Source: Symsagittifera roscoffensis | Lineage: Eukaryota > Xenacoelomorpha > Acoela > Convolutidae | Length of the DNA: 64,000 bases | Assembly (NCBI RefSeq): GCF_963678635.1 | Contig: NC_087068.1 | Span: 22,223,029-22,287,028 of the forward strand | Reading direction: 5' to 3' | Program-made: the position numbers and the translations under genes | In this document: positions 24,331 to 34,002 of the stretch, piece by piece | Position numbering within the stretch: position 1 is the stretch's first letter | Layout: each line of letters starts with the position of its first letter | The notes under the pieces: generated by a model | What the model saw: only the letters and a program-made list of their open reading frames with translations | Told to the model about the DNA's origin: nothing | Database searches by the model: none

Positions 24331-25892
24331 AATACGCCTTCAGACTAAAATTCTTTTGACAATTCAGCAAAAGGCTGACATATTACCGGCAAAAGTTTCT
24401 GAAATACTTTTTTTACTAACGCCATCATGGCCCGAAGTTTTTTTTTTCATTTTTTTTGTACTATGCACGCTCATGCACATTTCTGGGTGATAAAACAAAA
24501 TACTTTTTCCCAATGAAACTTTTTGTGAACAACTTTTTTTTCTCAAACTTTCTCCGATATTACAAAAAACAAACAACTTTTTTTCCCTGTGAAACTTTTT
24601 GGAAACAAAAATTTGTCTCAAAGTTTCTCGGATATTAGAAAAAACACCAAAAAACTTACGCACCTACTTCTCCTCTTGTTAACTGGTGCAATGTAAAGTC
24701 AAAACATCAGTAAAAATCTCGCAGAATCATTGATCTGCACAGAATTTTGTTGTGAAGGTTTAACGAGTTGGTGTAAGGTTTTTGTGTACTGAAGTTAGAA
24801 TTTATTCAGGCTAGTATAATCAATTTTCTGGGCACTAATCAATTTCAAAATGTCATTTGTAAGGCCTCTGCAGAATAAAGATTTCCATGGTAAATGATAT
24901 ATGTTTTCGAATAAATCTTTCTTTTGAAAAACAATCGATCAAAATTCTTAGATGACAGTTTGTAGACAGCACTTAGATTGTACTTCACTTTGATTTTAAA
25001 AGAAAAACTGACTGTCATTGCCTCCAATTATGATTTAAAAAGTTTCGACTTTATAACTTATATCATTACGCACATAAAAAAACAAAACCGCATTCGCGCC
25101 CATCAAGTCTTTTTTGTCACATTTATTTGTGCAAACCCAACGGAACCAAATCAATAAACGATATCGATGTAAAAGCAATTACTTGGGGCTCAACCTTGAC
25201 TTCTAACTGGTCATGATGGCATCAACAATGAAACTGTTTAGTGAGACAGAAAACTTTTATCCACAGTTCCCACCTCATTCTCTTCTCTTTTTTTTCGAGT
25301 ATGAAATCATTCATCTGATAAATGAAAGAAATGAAACTTGATTTTAGAACTACTTGCAGCACGAAATGACCAACAACAGATTCTTGTTCATTCAAATTTT
25401 CCAAAATATCTCATCGGCAACACCAGCAATATCTGAACCATATTCATGAAACTCTCTTTTTCTTCATCTCGAGAAACTCTCAACCTTCAAACTACAGAAC
25501 TCAATAAGCATTCCTCAATCAAGTTTTTTGTTGGTGTTTTTCCCCAACTGCAAATTGCACAAGAGGACATTTTATGAACAACTTGCCATTTTTCCTTATA
25601 AACTCGCTCATGTTTTTTCTTTACTGTGTTTAAAATTTGCTTCGTAAATAACCTTTGGCTGTTTCGGAGGCAGTCGTTCCATCATAAATCTAGAATCTGA
25701 GTAAAACGTATTTGACTCTCTCACAAGCCATAATGCTTTCCCAAAATTTTTTTTCTTTTCCAAAAAATAGATAATTTAACAATTACGGCAGGCGAGTCAT
25801 TCAAGTTGTCCCATTCAGTTTGGAGCTGACACGCTTTCAATTTAATCTGTTGGGTTTTGAACTGGATATATTATTTATTTTATAGACTTGCA
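24331..25892. other. Gene-free stretch with a two-copy 76-bp repeat
   Basis: At about 24505-24655 a block with CCCAATGAAACTTTTTG...TTTCTCCGATATTA repeats once with a period near 76 bp and moderate divergence. Nothing else was recognised. Confidence 0.5.
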
Positions 25893-27195
25893 CACTTGAC
25901 GTGAGAAAGGCCTGTTGTTATTTTGAGTAGACAAATTTTCGAAAATTGTGCAATCTTTTGAAAAGTACTGCTCCTGTTGATCCAAACGCTCCTCGAAATC
26001 CTCCACAGAATGCTTCAACAGAAGGATTGAAATTGCCTCAAGAGCAGGATTGATAACGTTTTGACAGATATTTTCGCCATTTTCAGCTCAACTTATTTTT
26101 CAATCAGAAATTCAGTTCAATTTTAGGACGATTTTTGCAACAGCGATACGCAACCAACTCTCAGCTTTCATACTCCTGGTTCTAGCATGGTTTTTTTTAT
26201 GTTCTGTTTGGATCAATTGCACAATCTCTTCCCCCATTCTCGCTTGGGGGGGGGAAGCTCAATAGGTACTTGAGACATAATTATAACTACTCGTAATTAG
26301 GTTGAATGATATGAAATATGAAATAGATTCTCCAACAAAAATTGAACGCCAAATTTAAAAATATCAAAGCTAAAAAATTACCTTCAGACTGACGTGAGAA
26401 AGGTCTGTTATTATTTCATACTTGACGTGAAAAAGGCCTGTTATTAGTTTGTGTAGACAATTTTTCAAAAACTGTGCAATCTTTTGAAGAGTACTGCTCC
26501 TGTTGATCCAAATGCTGCTCAAACTCTTCCACAGAATGCTTAAACAGAAGGATTAAAATTGCCTCAAGAGCAGGATCGATAATGTTTCGACAGATAAAAT
26601 CGACTTTTTAAGCTCAACTTGTTTTCCAATCAGAAATTCAGTTCAGTTTTAGAACGATTTTTGCGGCAGCGAAACGCAACCAACTCTCAGCTTTCATACT
26701 CCTGCTTCTAGCATGGTTTTTTTTTTAATTTTTCACACAACCCTTGGTCTATTACTTCTATATTTTCCCGCTGTATAAAGGAAATTTTAAGCAACAAAGA
26801 ATGTTATTAGTCAATTATGTCTTACAAAACTCTAGCTAGTTTTTGCAAGTTTCTTTTAAAAATTGCATTCCGAATTGAGGTTCAAGGAAAATGCATTCTA
26901 AGCACACAAAGGATAGAAAGAAGTGTAATCTTATCAGTAGTTTCCTCAAAACTATATTTATTTTCAATTAAAGTTTATCAAACACCGGCTCTTCTACCTT
27001 TTCCTACCATATGCTATGTTCTGTTTGGATCAATTGCCCAATCTCTAGCCCCATTCTCGCGTGGGGGTAATAGCTCAATAGGTACTTGAGACATAATTAT
27101 AACCACTCATTATTAGTTTGAAAGATATGAAATATGAAAGAGATTCTCCAACGAAAATTGAACGCCATATGTAAAAATATCAAAACTGAAAAATT
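25893..27195 (+). repeat. Two-copy tandem repeat of a roughly 500-bp unit, second copy split by about 290 bp
   Basis: The unit starts GACGTGAGAAAGGCCTGTTG, passes GTACTGCTCCTGTTGATCC and CTCTCAGCTTTCATACTCC, and ends near AAAATTACCTTCAGACTGACG. Copy 1 is 25897-26390 and copy 2 is 26391-27195. Copy 2 contains extra sequence at about 26722-27015, between TTCTAGCATGG and ATGTTCTGTTTGGATC, which are adjacent in copy 1. A further partial copy of the end of the unit (TCTCCAACGAACATTGAAC) lies at 27640-27800, just left of the Copia element. Confidence 0.8.
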
Positions 27196-27560
27196 ACTTT
27201 CAGACTGAAAAAAAAACCAAGAAATCTGAGGCGCATAGAGCGACTTTTTCTGATCTAATTGGAAAAAAAGGCTATTACGTACAACATTTTTCTTGCTTGC
27301 TAAAAACCCATCAACCATCAAGGGTCTGAGGTGAGCAGTTTTTTGGTATTCATTCAAATACAAGGCAAGAGCAACAACCCTGATAACTCGTTTTCCTCAA
27401 TGAGAGGCAAAGTTTGGATCAGTTTTTTTTCTCAAGTTTGCTTTTTTTTCCTGTTTCAAAAATTTTCTTGATACTCATAAAAAACAACTTTGATTCGGTC
27501 AATTTCTTGCTTGCTAAAAACCCATCAACCATCTACTTGCGTTTTTTGACGTCTTTTGTA
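27191..27560 (+). repeat. Flanking repeat block left of the Copia element
   Basis: This block resembles 32088-32410 on the other side of the Copia element: GGCGCATAGAGCGACTTT, ACCCTGATAACTCGTTTT, TTCTTGATACTCAT and CATCTACTTGCGTTT occur in the same order on both sides. It belongs to the local repeat array into which the Copia element inserted. Confidence 0.7.
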
Positions 27561-27804
27561 GCTTCTTAATTTTTGCTTGGGAGAAGATTAGCTCAATTAG
27601 TCATTCATTACGGAAACTAGATTGCTCAATTGATCATTGGATCAAATCAGCGATCTCCCCTCATTCTCTTGTGAAGAAATAGCTCAATAGATTCTTAAGA
27701 CGTATTCATAAGCTCTTGAAAATAGTTTGAATGTTATGAAATCTTGAAAGAGACTCTCCAACGAACATTGAACTTGAAACTTTACAAAGTTAAAGCTCAA
27801 AAAT

Positions 27805-28050
27805 TATCAAGGTTATTGCAGCGAAAAATAAGAAGTTGATTAATAAGAAGTGAAATATTGAGATTTGAGTGATAGTTCCAGTAGTACATCAGATCAAAAT
27901 ATATGGTAAACCACCCGCACAAAGTTGCTCGAACCATTGACTAAAGGTCATGATTCGCCAGCTAATATTAACAAAAACGGGAAATGATCTTTCAATTTGA
28001 AAAAGACCAATAAAAAAGACCAATTCCAGTTCAGTTACAAAAAATCACCA
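27805..28050 (-). repeat. Copia left LTR (3' LTR)
   Basis: 246 bp from TATCAAGGTTATTGCAGCG to AAAAAATCACCA. It aligns end to end with 31847-32083, sharing GTGATAGTTCCAGTAGTACA and GGTAAACCACCCGCACAAAG. In element orientation it begins TGGTGATTTTT. Confidence 0.85.
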
Positions 28051-31000
28051 AAACCCCGCTTTCATTTTAGCTGGTTTCTAGTAATAAGTCTCGGAAAAAT
28101 GCGGTTTTGCATTTTCCCAAATTTTTTCTCAAAGCATCTGCAGGCATGTTTGCTGCTAGTAAAAAAGTTAATGTCATATTCTTCTGTTCTAACTGTCATA
28201 TTCTAACTGTCTAAGGAAGTTTAGTTTTTTGGCAAATTGTTTCGTTTTTTCGTGGTTCATTGAATGTTTACTAGGGACAATACAAGCTTTGTTAACAACA
28301 AAAACTTCGATAGGCCTTTTTGCAGATTATGCCTGAGTCGCTAAGTATGCCCTGTAGATGAATTCCATCACTTACTGTTTCGACCACAGCATTGTGTTCT
28401 GCTTCGGCTGTTAAAGTTGATACCTAAAGCGGGAATCTGCTAGACCAATTTATTACACCTGAGTTGTCCTTGAGCCTAAGACAAAATCCTGAGCTACTTC
28501 TCCTATTGTCTATATATCCAGCCCAGTTCGCATAGCTAACAAGATTCAATTCCTTATCCCTCCTATATACTAAAGGTAACGCATTTCTTTTGACCCCTCC
28601 GTTTTTTGTGTTTTGAGTAATCAATTTTCATTCAAGATTACTTATCTCGCTTATCTTGAATTTTTCAGAGATATTGTTTTCAAACGAGCTGCAGAGACTT
28701 TGGTCCGCTGCACAAACCACTATAACATTGACCCACAATCCAATTACATTTTGAATCTCTCCCTCAATCCTCCTTATAAACAAGCACTCATCAAAAATTG
28801 AATTTTCAAAACCTAACTCCTATGCCAATGTTTTAGAGTCCTATGCCAGTTTCTACCGGACTGCCTTACTCCAAAATAACTTTTCTTCAGAAGACAAACT
28901 AAAGGTTTTCCTTCTTCATCAAATTTTTTGAACCCGTTAGGTGCTTCATTAAAGTATTTTCAACCAGTTTGGCATTCAATTAAGCAGTTTTAATGTCTAA
29001 CTGTCTCAGCTCATACCTATTTTGAATTGCTATGCCTAGAAATACTCTAATTGTTGACATCTTAGTTGTAGGCGAATAAGTCTTGTGAAAATCCCTTCCC
29101 TCATTTTGTTTAAAACTCTTAGCAACAAATCTACCCTTAAACCTAGAAATTTCACCTTTAGGTCCGTACTTCAAAGCATAATGCAATCTGCTGCCTATAG
29201 ACTTCCCACCTCTATTTCTAACTAGTTACCAATCTTTGTTTTTCTCTTGCTAGTCACGTTCTGCTAGAGCTTCCCTAGCATTTTTTGTTATATTTTCAAG
29301 AAGTTCTCCAAAAAATACTTCATCATCTTTTTTTCTTTTTTTGTCACTTTCTATTTTTTCTCAATATAGAAATTAAACTTATCAAAAATAACGTTTCTAT
29401 ACTTTTTCATTTTGAGTTTTCCTTTATTCTCAATTCCAATCAGACAAGCTTTTTTGTTGTCGGATGTCCCAAAGAAAATTCTTTTCAGAGTTTTTGTCTA
29501 GTTTTTTGCGCAACTGTTCTTTCACAAAATTATACGCTACACATCTAAAAGTTTTCAAAAAATTAAGTTTGGATTTTTTCCCATACCTAACTTGTAGGCT
29601 GTTTTGCCTATAGCAGAATGAAAGCACATGTTTTTTTTGGTAGCCATATCAAGAGCATGAAGCCAATAAGTTTTCATTAAAATGGCATCCAAAATGATGC
29701 AGCGAGCCATTTGAGTAATCGTTCCTCCGACCCTTTTTATCTTTCCGTTCTCTTGAGGAGTATAAGGAGCCGACGTTTCCAATCTTATTTTCTGTTTCCT
29801 GCAAACTCGCATTTATTCCTGACTTATGTACTCTACTGCGCTATCTGAAACTAAAATCTGAGGGACTCCTTTATATGCTATGAACCTTTCCAATTTTTTG
29901 GCTACCGCATCTCTCGTCGTTCTGAAATAAAAGTTTAGGTATCTAGAACAACTGTCCACAAAACCTATAGCATAATTATGACCATTCCCTGCTATCTGGT
30001 TGATATAACCTAAAATATCTGTGTCAGCAATATCTAGTGACCTGGTTGAACTGGTGTAGCAATCTTTCGGGACTGGCTTCTTTTTTGCCTAATTCAACTC
30101 ACGAGTTTCAGAATTATCATTTTTAAATTCACTTATGTTCTTGCATTCAACATGTTGCTCAAAATGACTTAGTTTTTCTAGTTTTTTTGACTCATACTAC
30201 AATGACATTGTTTCAATGCGCTAACTACATAACACTCGTCGTTCCTACAAAAGTGTCCGGCAAAAAGAGACCACTTTCCTCTTTGAATGAGTAAACTGAA
30301 CAACTTTGAATGAGTAAGCTGACTAACAAATGAGCTCGCACCGAAAACGATTTCTGCTCCTGCATTATTCTATTTTGATATTTTTATCAAAATTCTTGAA
30401 CTTTCAGGAAGGAACAAAATATCCTTCAGCTCGATCATCTCAAATTTGCCTTTCTCATCGTTCACTCTGAACCTAACTTCACCTTTGCGTAAAACTTTCG
30501 AGTAAGAGAAATTTGCACTGCTAACTAATTCTTTGAATTTCTCATCTAAACTAACAAAGGTATCTCGATCCCTAATCATTTTTCTGGTGGCTCCAGAGGC
30601 TACCAATAAGTCCTCGCCCGGTAACACTCATCTCAAAAATTTGAAATGAGCCGCTGTTTCAGCTGCTAGGTTCTGTTTTCGTTTAGTCTTACAAATTAAT
30701 TTTTTCGTTGCTTGGCAAAGCTTTGCAATATAACCAAACTCCTGCACTCATAGCACTGAATTTTTTGAGTTTTGTCCTCCTTGTCTTGTTTGGTGCCTAA
30801 GTTTTCTCTGCACTGTTTCTCTGCACTGTTTCGACACATGTTTTCGTTTATGACATTTAAAAAACTCTATTCCGCTATTAAAAGCAAACTCTTTTTCAAT
30901 GACCTGTCTCACGCTACCAAAGTTCACTAAATATCTTTTCAACTCATCTAAATTTTTCTCATTTCTACTATACTTGGCTATAGTAGAAAAAGTTTCAAAT

Positions 31001-31846
31001 TGTTTTGGAAACCCTTTCAAAATATTTGAAACTAATATTTTTCACTCACTCCTTCGTTCGCTTGTTCTAAATTACTTTGAATTTCCGCTGCTCTAGTCAA
31101 ATAATCAATCATGTTTCATTGCTATTCTTTTTTAAAACTGTAAGTTCGGAGATTTGTTTTTGCAAAACTCTTTGAACCTCTCAGTTTTTCAAAACTCTTA
31201 AAACTCTTCCGTAAAACATCCCAAATTTTGCTACCATTGCCTTTTTAAGGTCTTTAAAACAAAACCAATTTCTTATCTAGTGCCTGCACAAGTTCGTACC
31301 AATGTTGCAAATCTTTTTCCTAGAAAATCTCTTTTCGTTTATCTATTGCAGCTTGTTTTGGATCCCTGCTTGCTTTCGTTCTTAAACTTGGCATAAAATT
31401 CCTTCAATCAAGTGTCTCATCTGAAATCTTATTTCATTTCAAGTGAAAAATTCGTGCCTCGATTTGCTCTTCAAAATAGGAAAAAGCATTTTCTTTTCAC
31501 AAAAACTGTGCTATTAGTTTTCGACATTTTTTGCAATCCATGTTCTTATTTCCCAATTAAGTCCTACACAAAGATTGAGCTCCAATCAAAATTAAAAATG
31601 CTAAATATTGCCCCAGGTAAGACTGAATGGCCCAGTTTTCTCTTGTATCAAACTCATATGTTATAATCATTATTACCGCCCGCTTATATAATTATGCAAG
31701 TATTTCTGATAATCTAATTCTGATTCGGAACCTAACGCTCTGCGTACCGAATAACCCATCAGCAAATTAGCAAAGCTAAGGTCCCTCCACAGATTTCAAA
31801 TTGGTAAGGTATATTCACTTGCGATTGGGCATTTGAGCCCATAACC

Positions 31847-32083
31847 TATCAAGTTATTGCAGCGACAAACGGTTGAGTAATAAAGAGTGAATTAATGAGA
31901 TTTGAGTGATAGTTCCAGTAGTACACCAGATCGATATATATGGTAAACCACCCGCACAAAGTTGCTGTAACCAATGACAAAAGATCATGTTCGCCAGCTA
32001 ATTTCAACAAAAATTGGGAAGTGATTTTTCAGTTTGAACCGAATAAGAAAGACCAATTCCAGTTCAGTAACGAAAAATCACCA
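31847..32083 (-). repeat. Copia right LTR (5' LTR)
   Basis: 237 bp and adjacent to the initiator-Met-like primer site on its inner side. The surrounding sequence (TTAAAGCTCAAAAATTA on the far left flank, AAATTTACCTTCAGAGTG on the right flank) resumes the local roughly 500-bp repeat unit. This supports insertion of the element into that unit. Confidence 0.85.
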
Positions 32084-32087
32084 ATGA

Positions 32088-32410
32088 AATTTACCTTCAG
32101 AGTGAAAAAATAAGAATCAATAAAATTAAGGCACATAGAGCGACTTTGTACTGACTTAAGTGAAAAAAAGCTAATGCATACATTATTAAGGGGCTGAGGA
32201 GAATAGTTTTTGGTGTTTAGATACAAGGGTAGAGCATCAATCCTGATAACTCGTTTTTCTCAATGACAAGCGTCGCCCAAACAAAAACTTGTCAATTTTT
32301 TTATTATCAAATTTCTTTTTTTTTGTTTTCAAAATTTTTCTTGATACTCATTAAAAACGGACAATTGTTGATATGAACACATCTACCATCTACTTGCGTT
32401 TGTTGAAGTT
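32088..32410 (+). repeat. Flanking repeat block right of the Copia element
   Basis: Partner of the block at 27191-27560. It probably existed before the Copia insertion. The divergence between the two blocks is substantial. Confidence 0.65.
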
Positions 32411-32784
32411 TTTTGTAGCGTCTTAGTTTTTGCTTTGGGGAAATTGGGGGGCGATGCTTGGGGGCTCAATTGATCCTTCTGTTTACCTAACTGCTTTTGC
32501 ACCTAGTCCGATCATCATCAAATTTGGCGTCTGCTTTCTTAACGCAATTATAGACAACTTTTCAAGGTTCGTCGTACAACTTCGCCTACATATAAAACCA
32601 ATTGCTTCTCTTCATCGTAAAATCACTAATTACACTGTGAAGCTGATGTTTAATGCACAAATTTTTGCGCATGCAATTGTTTTATTTTCACTAAAAAGTT
32701 ATCTTTGGCCAAAGATTTTTGTAATGATCAATTTGTGTGTCCCATTTTGAGGTAATTGCGCTGAAACAGGCTAGTTTTCCGGGT

Positions 32785-32864
32785 CTTTCCTATTATAGCC
32801 CCCCAGCCTAGTATCAAAAAATTATAGCCTCCCTCCCAAATCTTCCCATTATAGCCCCTCAAAG
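32785..32864 (+). repeat. Three ATTATAGCCCC units of about 30 bp
   Basis: CCTATTATAGCCCCCC, AAATTATAGCCTCCC and CCATTATAGCCCCTC are spaced about 30 bases apart. It is a short imperfect tandem repeat. The rest of 32441-33200 shows nothing else that I can name. Confidence 0.6.
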
Positions 32865-33211
32865 GTTTCTAATTAATCTAATAGGCAGATCAAATAATTT
32901 ATTTCAATGATTACATTTAAAGATGGTTACATTGTATATGTTATTTCAACCATTTGATTACACATTTGCATCATTATTATGTTTGTGTAATTGACCAATA
33001 TTTCTCAATTTTTCTTCGAACACTTCCAGTTTTTTGTTTTTGCAATTTTTGCGAACCAAGAATTCCGCTTGGTAAGAATCAATCATACTTCTTTCTGTTC
33101 CGTACAATTTTTGTTTTTTGCCTTTGCATCTCGCCAAAGACTTTCAATTGTTTGGGTATCAAATTGATCATCCCAGTCTAGAACCAAGTTAACATCCTCC
33201 CCCCAAACGGC

Positions 33212-33410
33212 TTTGGGGGGGGGGGGGAAGGATGTTAACATGGTCCTCCAGCTAATTGAAAGGTAAATTACGGGAGCACCATGTTATTTCAAGAAGTCAG
33301 GTTTTATCCGGCTAAATGAAAGGTAAATTACGGGAACACCATGCTATTTCAAGAAGTCAGACTTAATTCATCTAATTGAAAGTTAAATTCCGGGAAAACC
33401 ATGCTATATT
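33212..33410 (+). repeat. G-run followed by a three-copy 60-bp tandem repeat
   Basis: A run of about 15 G (near 33213-33228) precedes units starting at 33241, 33301 and 33361 with an exact 60-bp period. The conserved core is GGTAAATTACGGGA-CACCATG, then TATTTCAAGAAGTCAG. Copy 3 is the most diverged and shortened. Direct repeats without spacers rule out a CRISPR array. Confidence 0.85.
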
Positions 33411-33754
33411 ACCATCTTCATTTAGGAACATATCATCATTGGTACACAAAGTCCTCCAAGCAAAAAGGTAAAATTAGCTTTAATTGACAAGGAAGGCATA
33501 CATTGTCAGTCTCTTTTCCACTCACCCCATCTTTCAAACTTGGCTCTTTTTCCTCCGTTAGGCTATAATATAACAAGATATAATAAACCTGCTAAACGTG
33601 ATGTGACGATGTTAAGTATGGAAAACAAATCTATTTACAATTGTTAGTTGATTCACTATGCCAAGATTCATTGCAGTTAAGACAACGTTCAAGTAGTAGT
33701 TCAAATTTGAAATTGAAATATTGGGAGGGGGGGTGGAAAAGAGCCTACAGGAGC

Positions 33755-33762
33755 TATATATA
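33755..33762 (+). promoter_or_regulatory. TATA box upstream of the Cys-rich peptide gene
   Basis: TATATATA ends 21 bases before the ATG at 33784. With the usual 25-30 base spacing from TATA to transcription start, the 5' untranslated leader would be nearly absent, so the true start site may differ. The call rests on motif only. Confidence 0.45.
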
Positions 33763-33783
33763 GTGTCTGTCGCGCATGCCACT

Positions 33784-34002
33784 ATGATCGCAAAACTCAT
33801 TTTTGTGTCTGTCATTTGCGTGGAGTTGTTGACAATAGTAGCACCACTTAAATGTGAACATGATATCAACTGCTTGAGACGACATGACTGTACCGACGAA
33901 AAATGTAAAAGAGTGAGTCGCCGCAAATTGTGCTGGGACAACAGGAATTGTCCAATAGAGGATACGTGCTACTTTTTCGAGTGCAAGCCGAAGTATCCAT
34001 GA
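33784..34002 (+). CDS. Small secreted cysteine-rich peptide, 72 residues, two matched 4-Cys units
   Basis: A complete single-exon frame with a clear signal peptide (MIAKLIFVSVICVELLTIVA) followed by a mature region of about 50 residues. The mature part has eight cysteines in two units of the same spacing, C-x5-C-x5-C-x4-C, joined by eight residues. Unit 1 begins CEHDINC and unit 2 begins CWDNRNC; both end in C-K. An internal dibasic-rich linker, KRVSRRK, separates the units and could be a processing site. The frame is open further upstream to 33721, but the methionine at 33784 puts the hydrophobic segment at the N-terminus, so I chose it. I do not recognise the family. The C-x5-C-x5-C-x4-C pattern recalls small extracellular disulfide modules such as EB-like repeats; function is unknown. 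The codons are read cleanly to the stop with no sign of decay. Confidence 0.72.
   Translation: MIAKLIFVSVICVELLTIVAPLKCEHDINCLRRHDCTDEKCKRVSRRKLCWDNRNCPIEDTCYFFECKPKYP

Larger units (their letters stand above)
27805..32083 (-). mobile_element. Old Ty1/Copia LTR retrotransposon with both LTRs
   Basis: A fossil of the Copia superfamily on the minus strand. Flanking direct repeats at 27805-28050 and 31847-32083 are its LTRs, clearly diverged from each other, so the insertion is old. Just inside the right LTR the minus strand reads GGTTATGGGCTC (about 31834-31846), matching the half-tRNA initiator-Met primer site that Drosophila copia uses (GGTTATGGGCCC). Parts in minus-strand order: Gag with a CHKRKHVSKQC knuckle near 30800-31000, protease-like sequence near 30400-30620, integrase near 29560-29810 (SAPYTPQENGK), reverse transcriptase near 28650-29190 (VAKSFKQNEGRDFHKTYSP; RQLDIKTA) and RNase H near 28430-28620 (YANWAGYIDNRRSSSG). 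It is heavily broken, with more than ten interruptions by eye. Confidence 0.88.

Noticed and set aside
28613-28801. 62-codon + strand frame
   Set aside because: Its complement reads as Copia reverse transcriptase (VNVIVVCAADQ-like), so the + frame is a shadow of the fossil element.
32430-32750. 106-codon + strand frame
   Set aside because: No recognisable domain, no splice or promoter context, and it begins in the repeat flanking the Copia element.
33241-33410. CRISPR-like array
   Set aside because: The units are contiguous 60-bp direct repeats without unique spacers, in a eukaryotic context.
33612-33941. 109-codon open frame antisense to the Cys-rich peptide
   Set aside because: It overlaps the peptide gene on the opposite strand, and has no signal sequence or recognisable motif. 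The + strand frame explains the region better.
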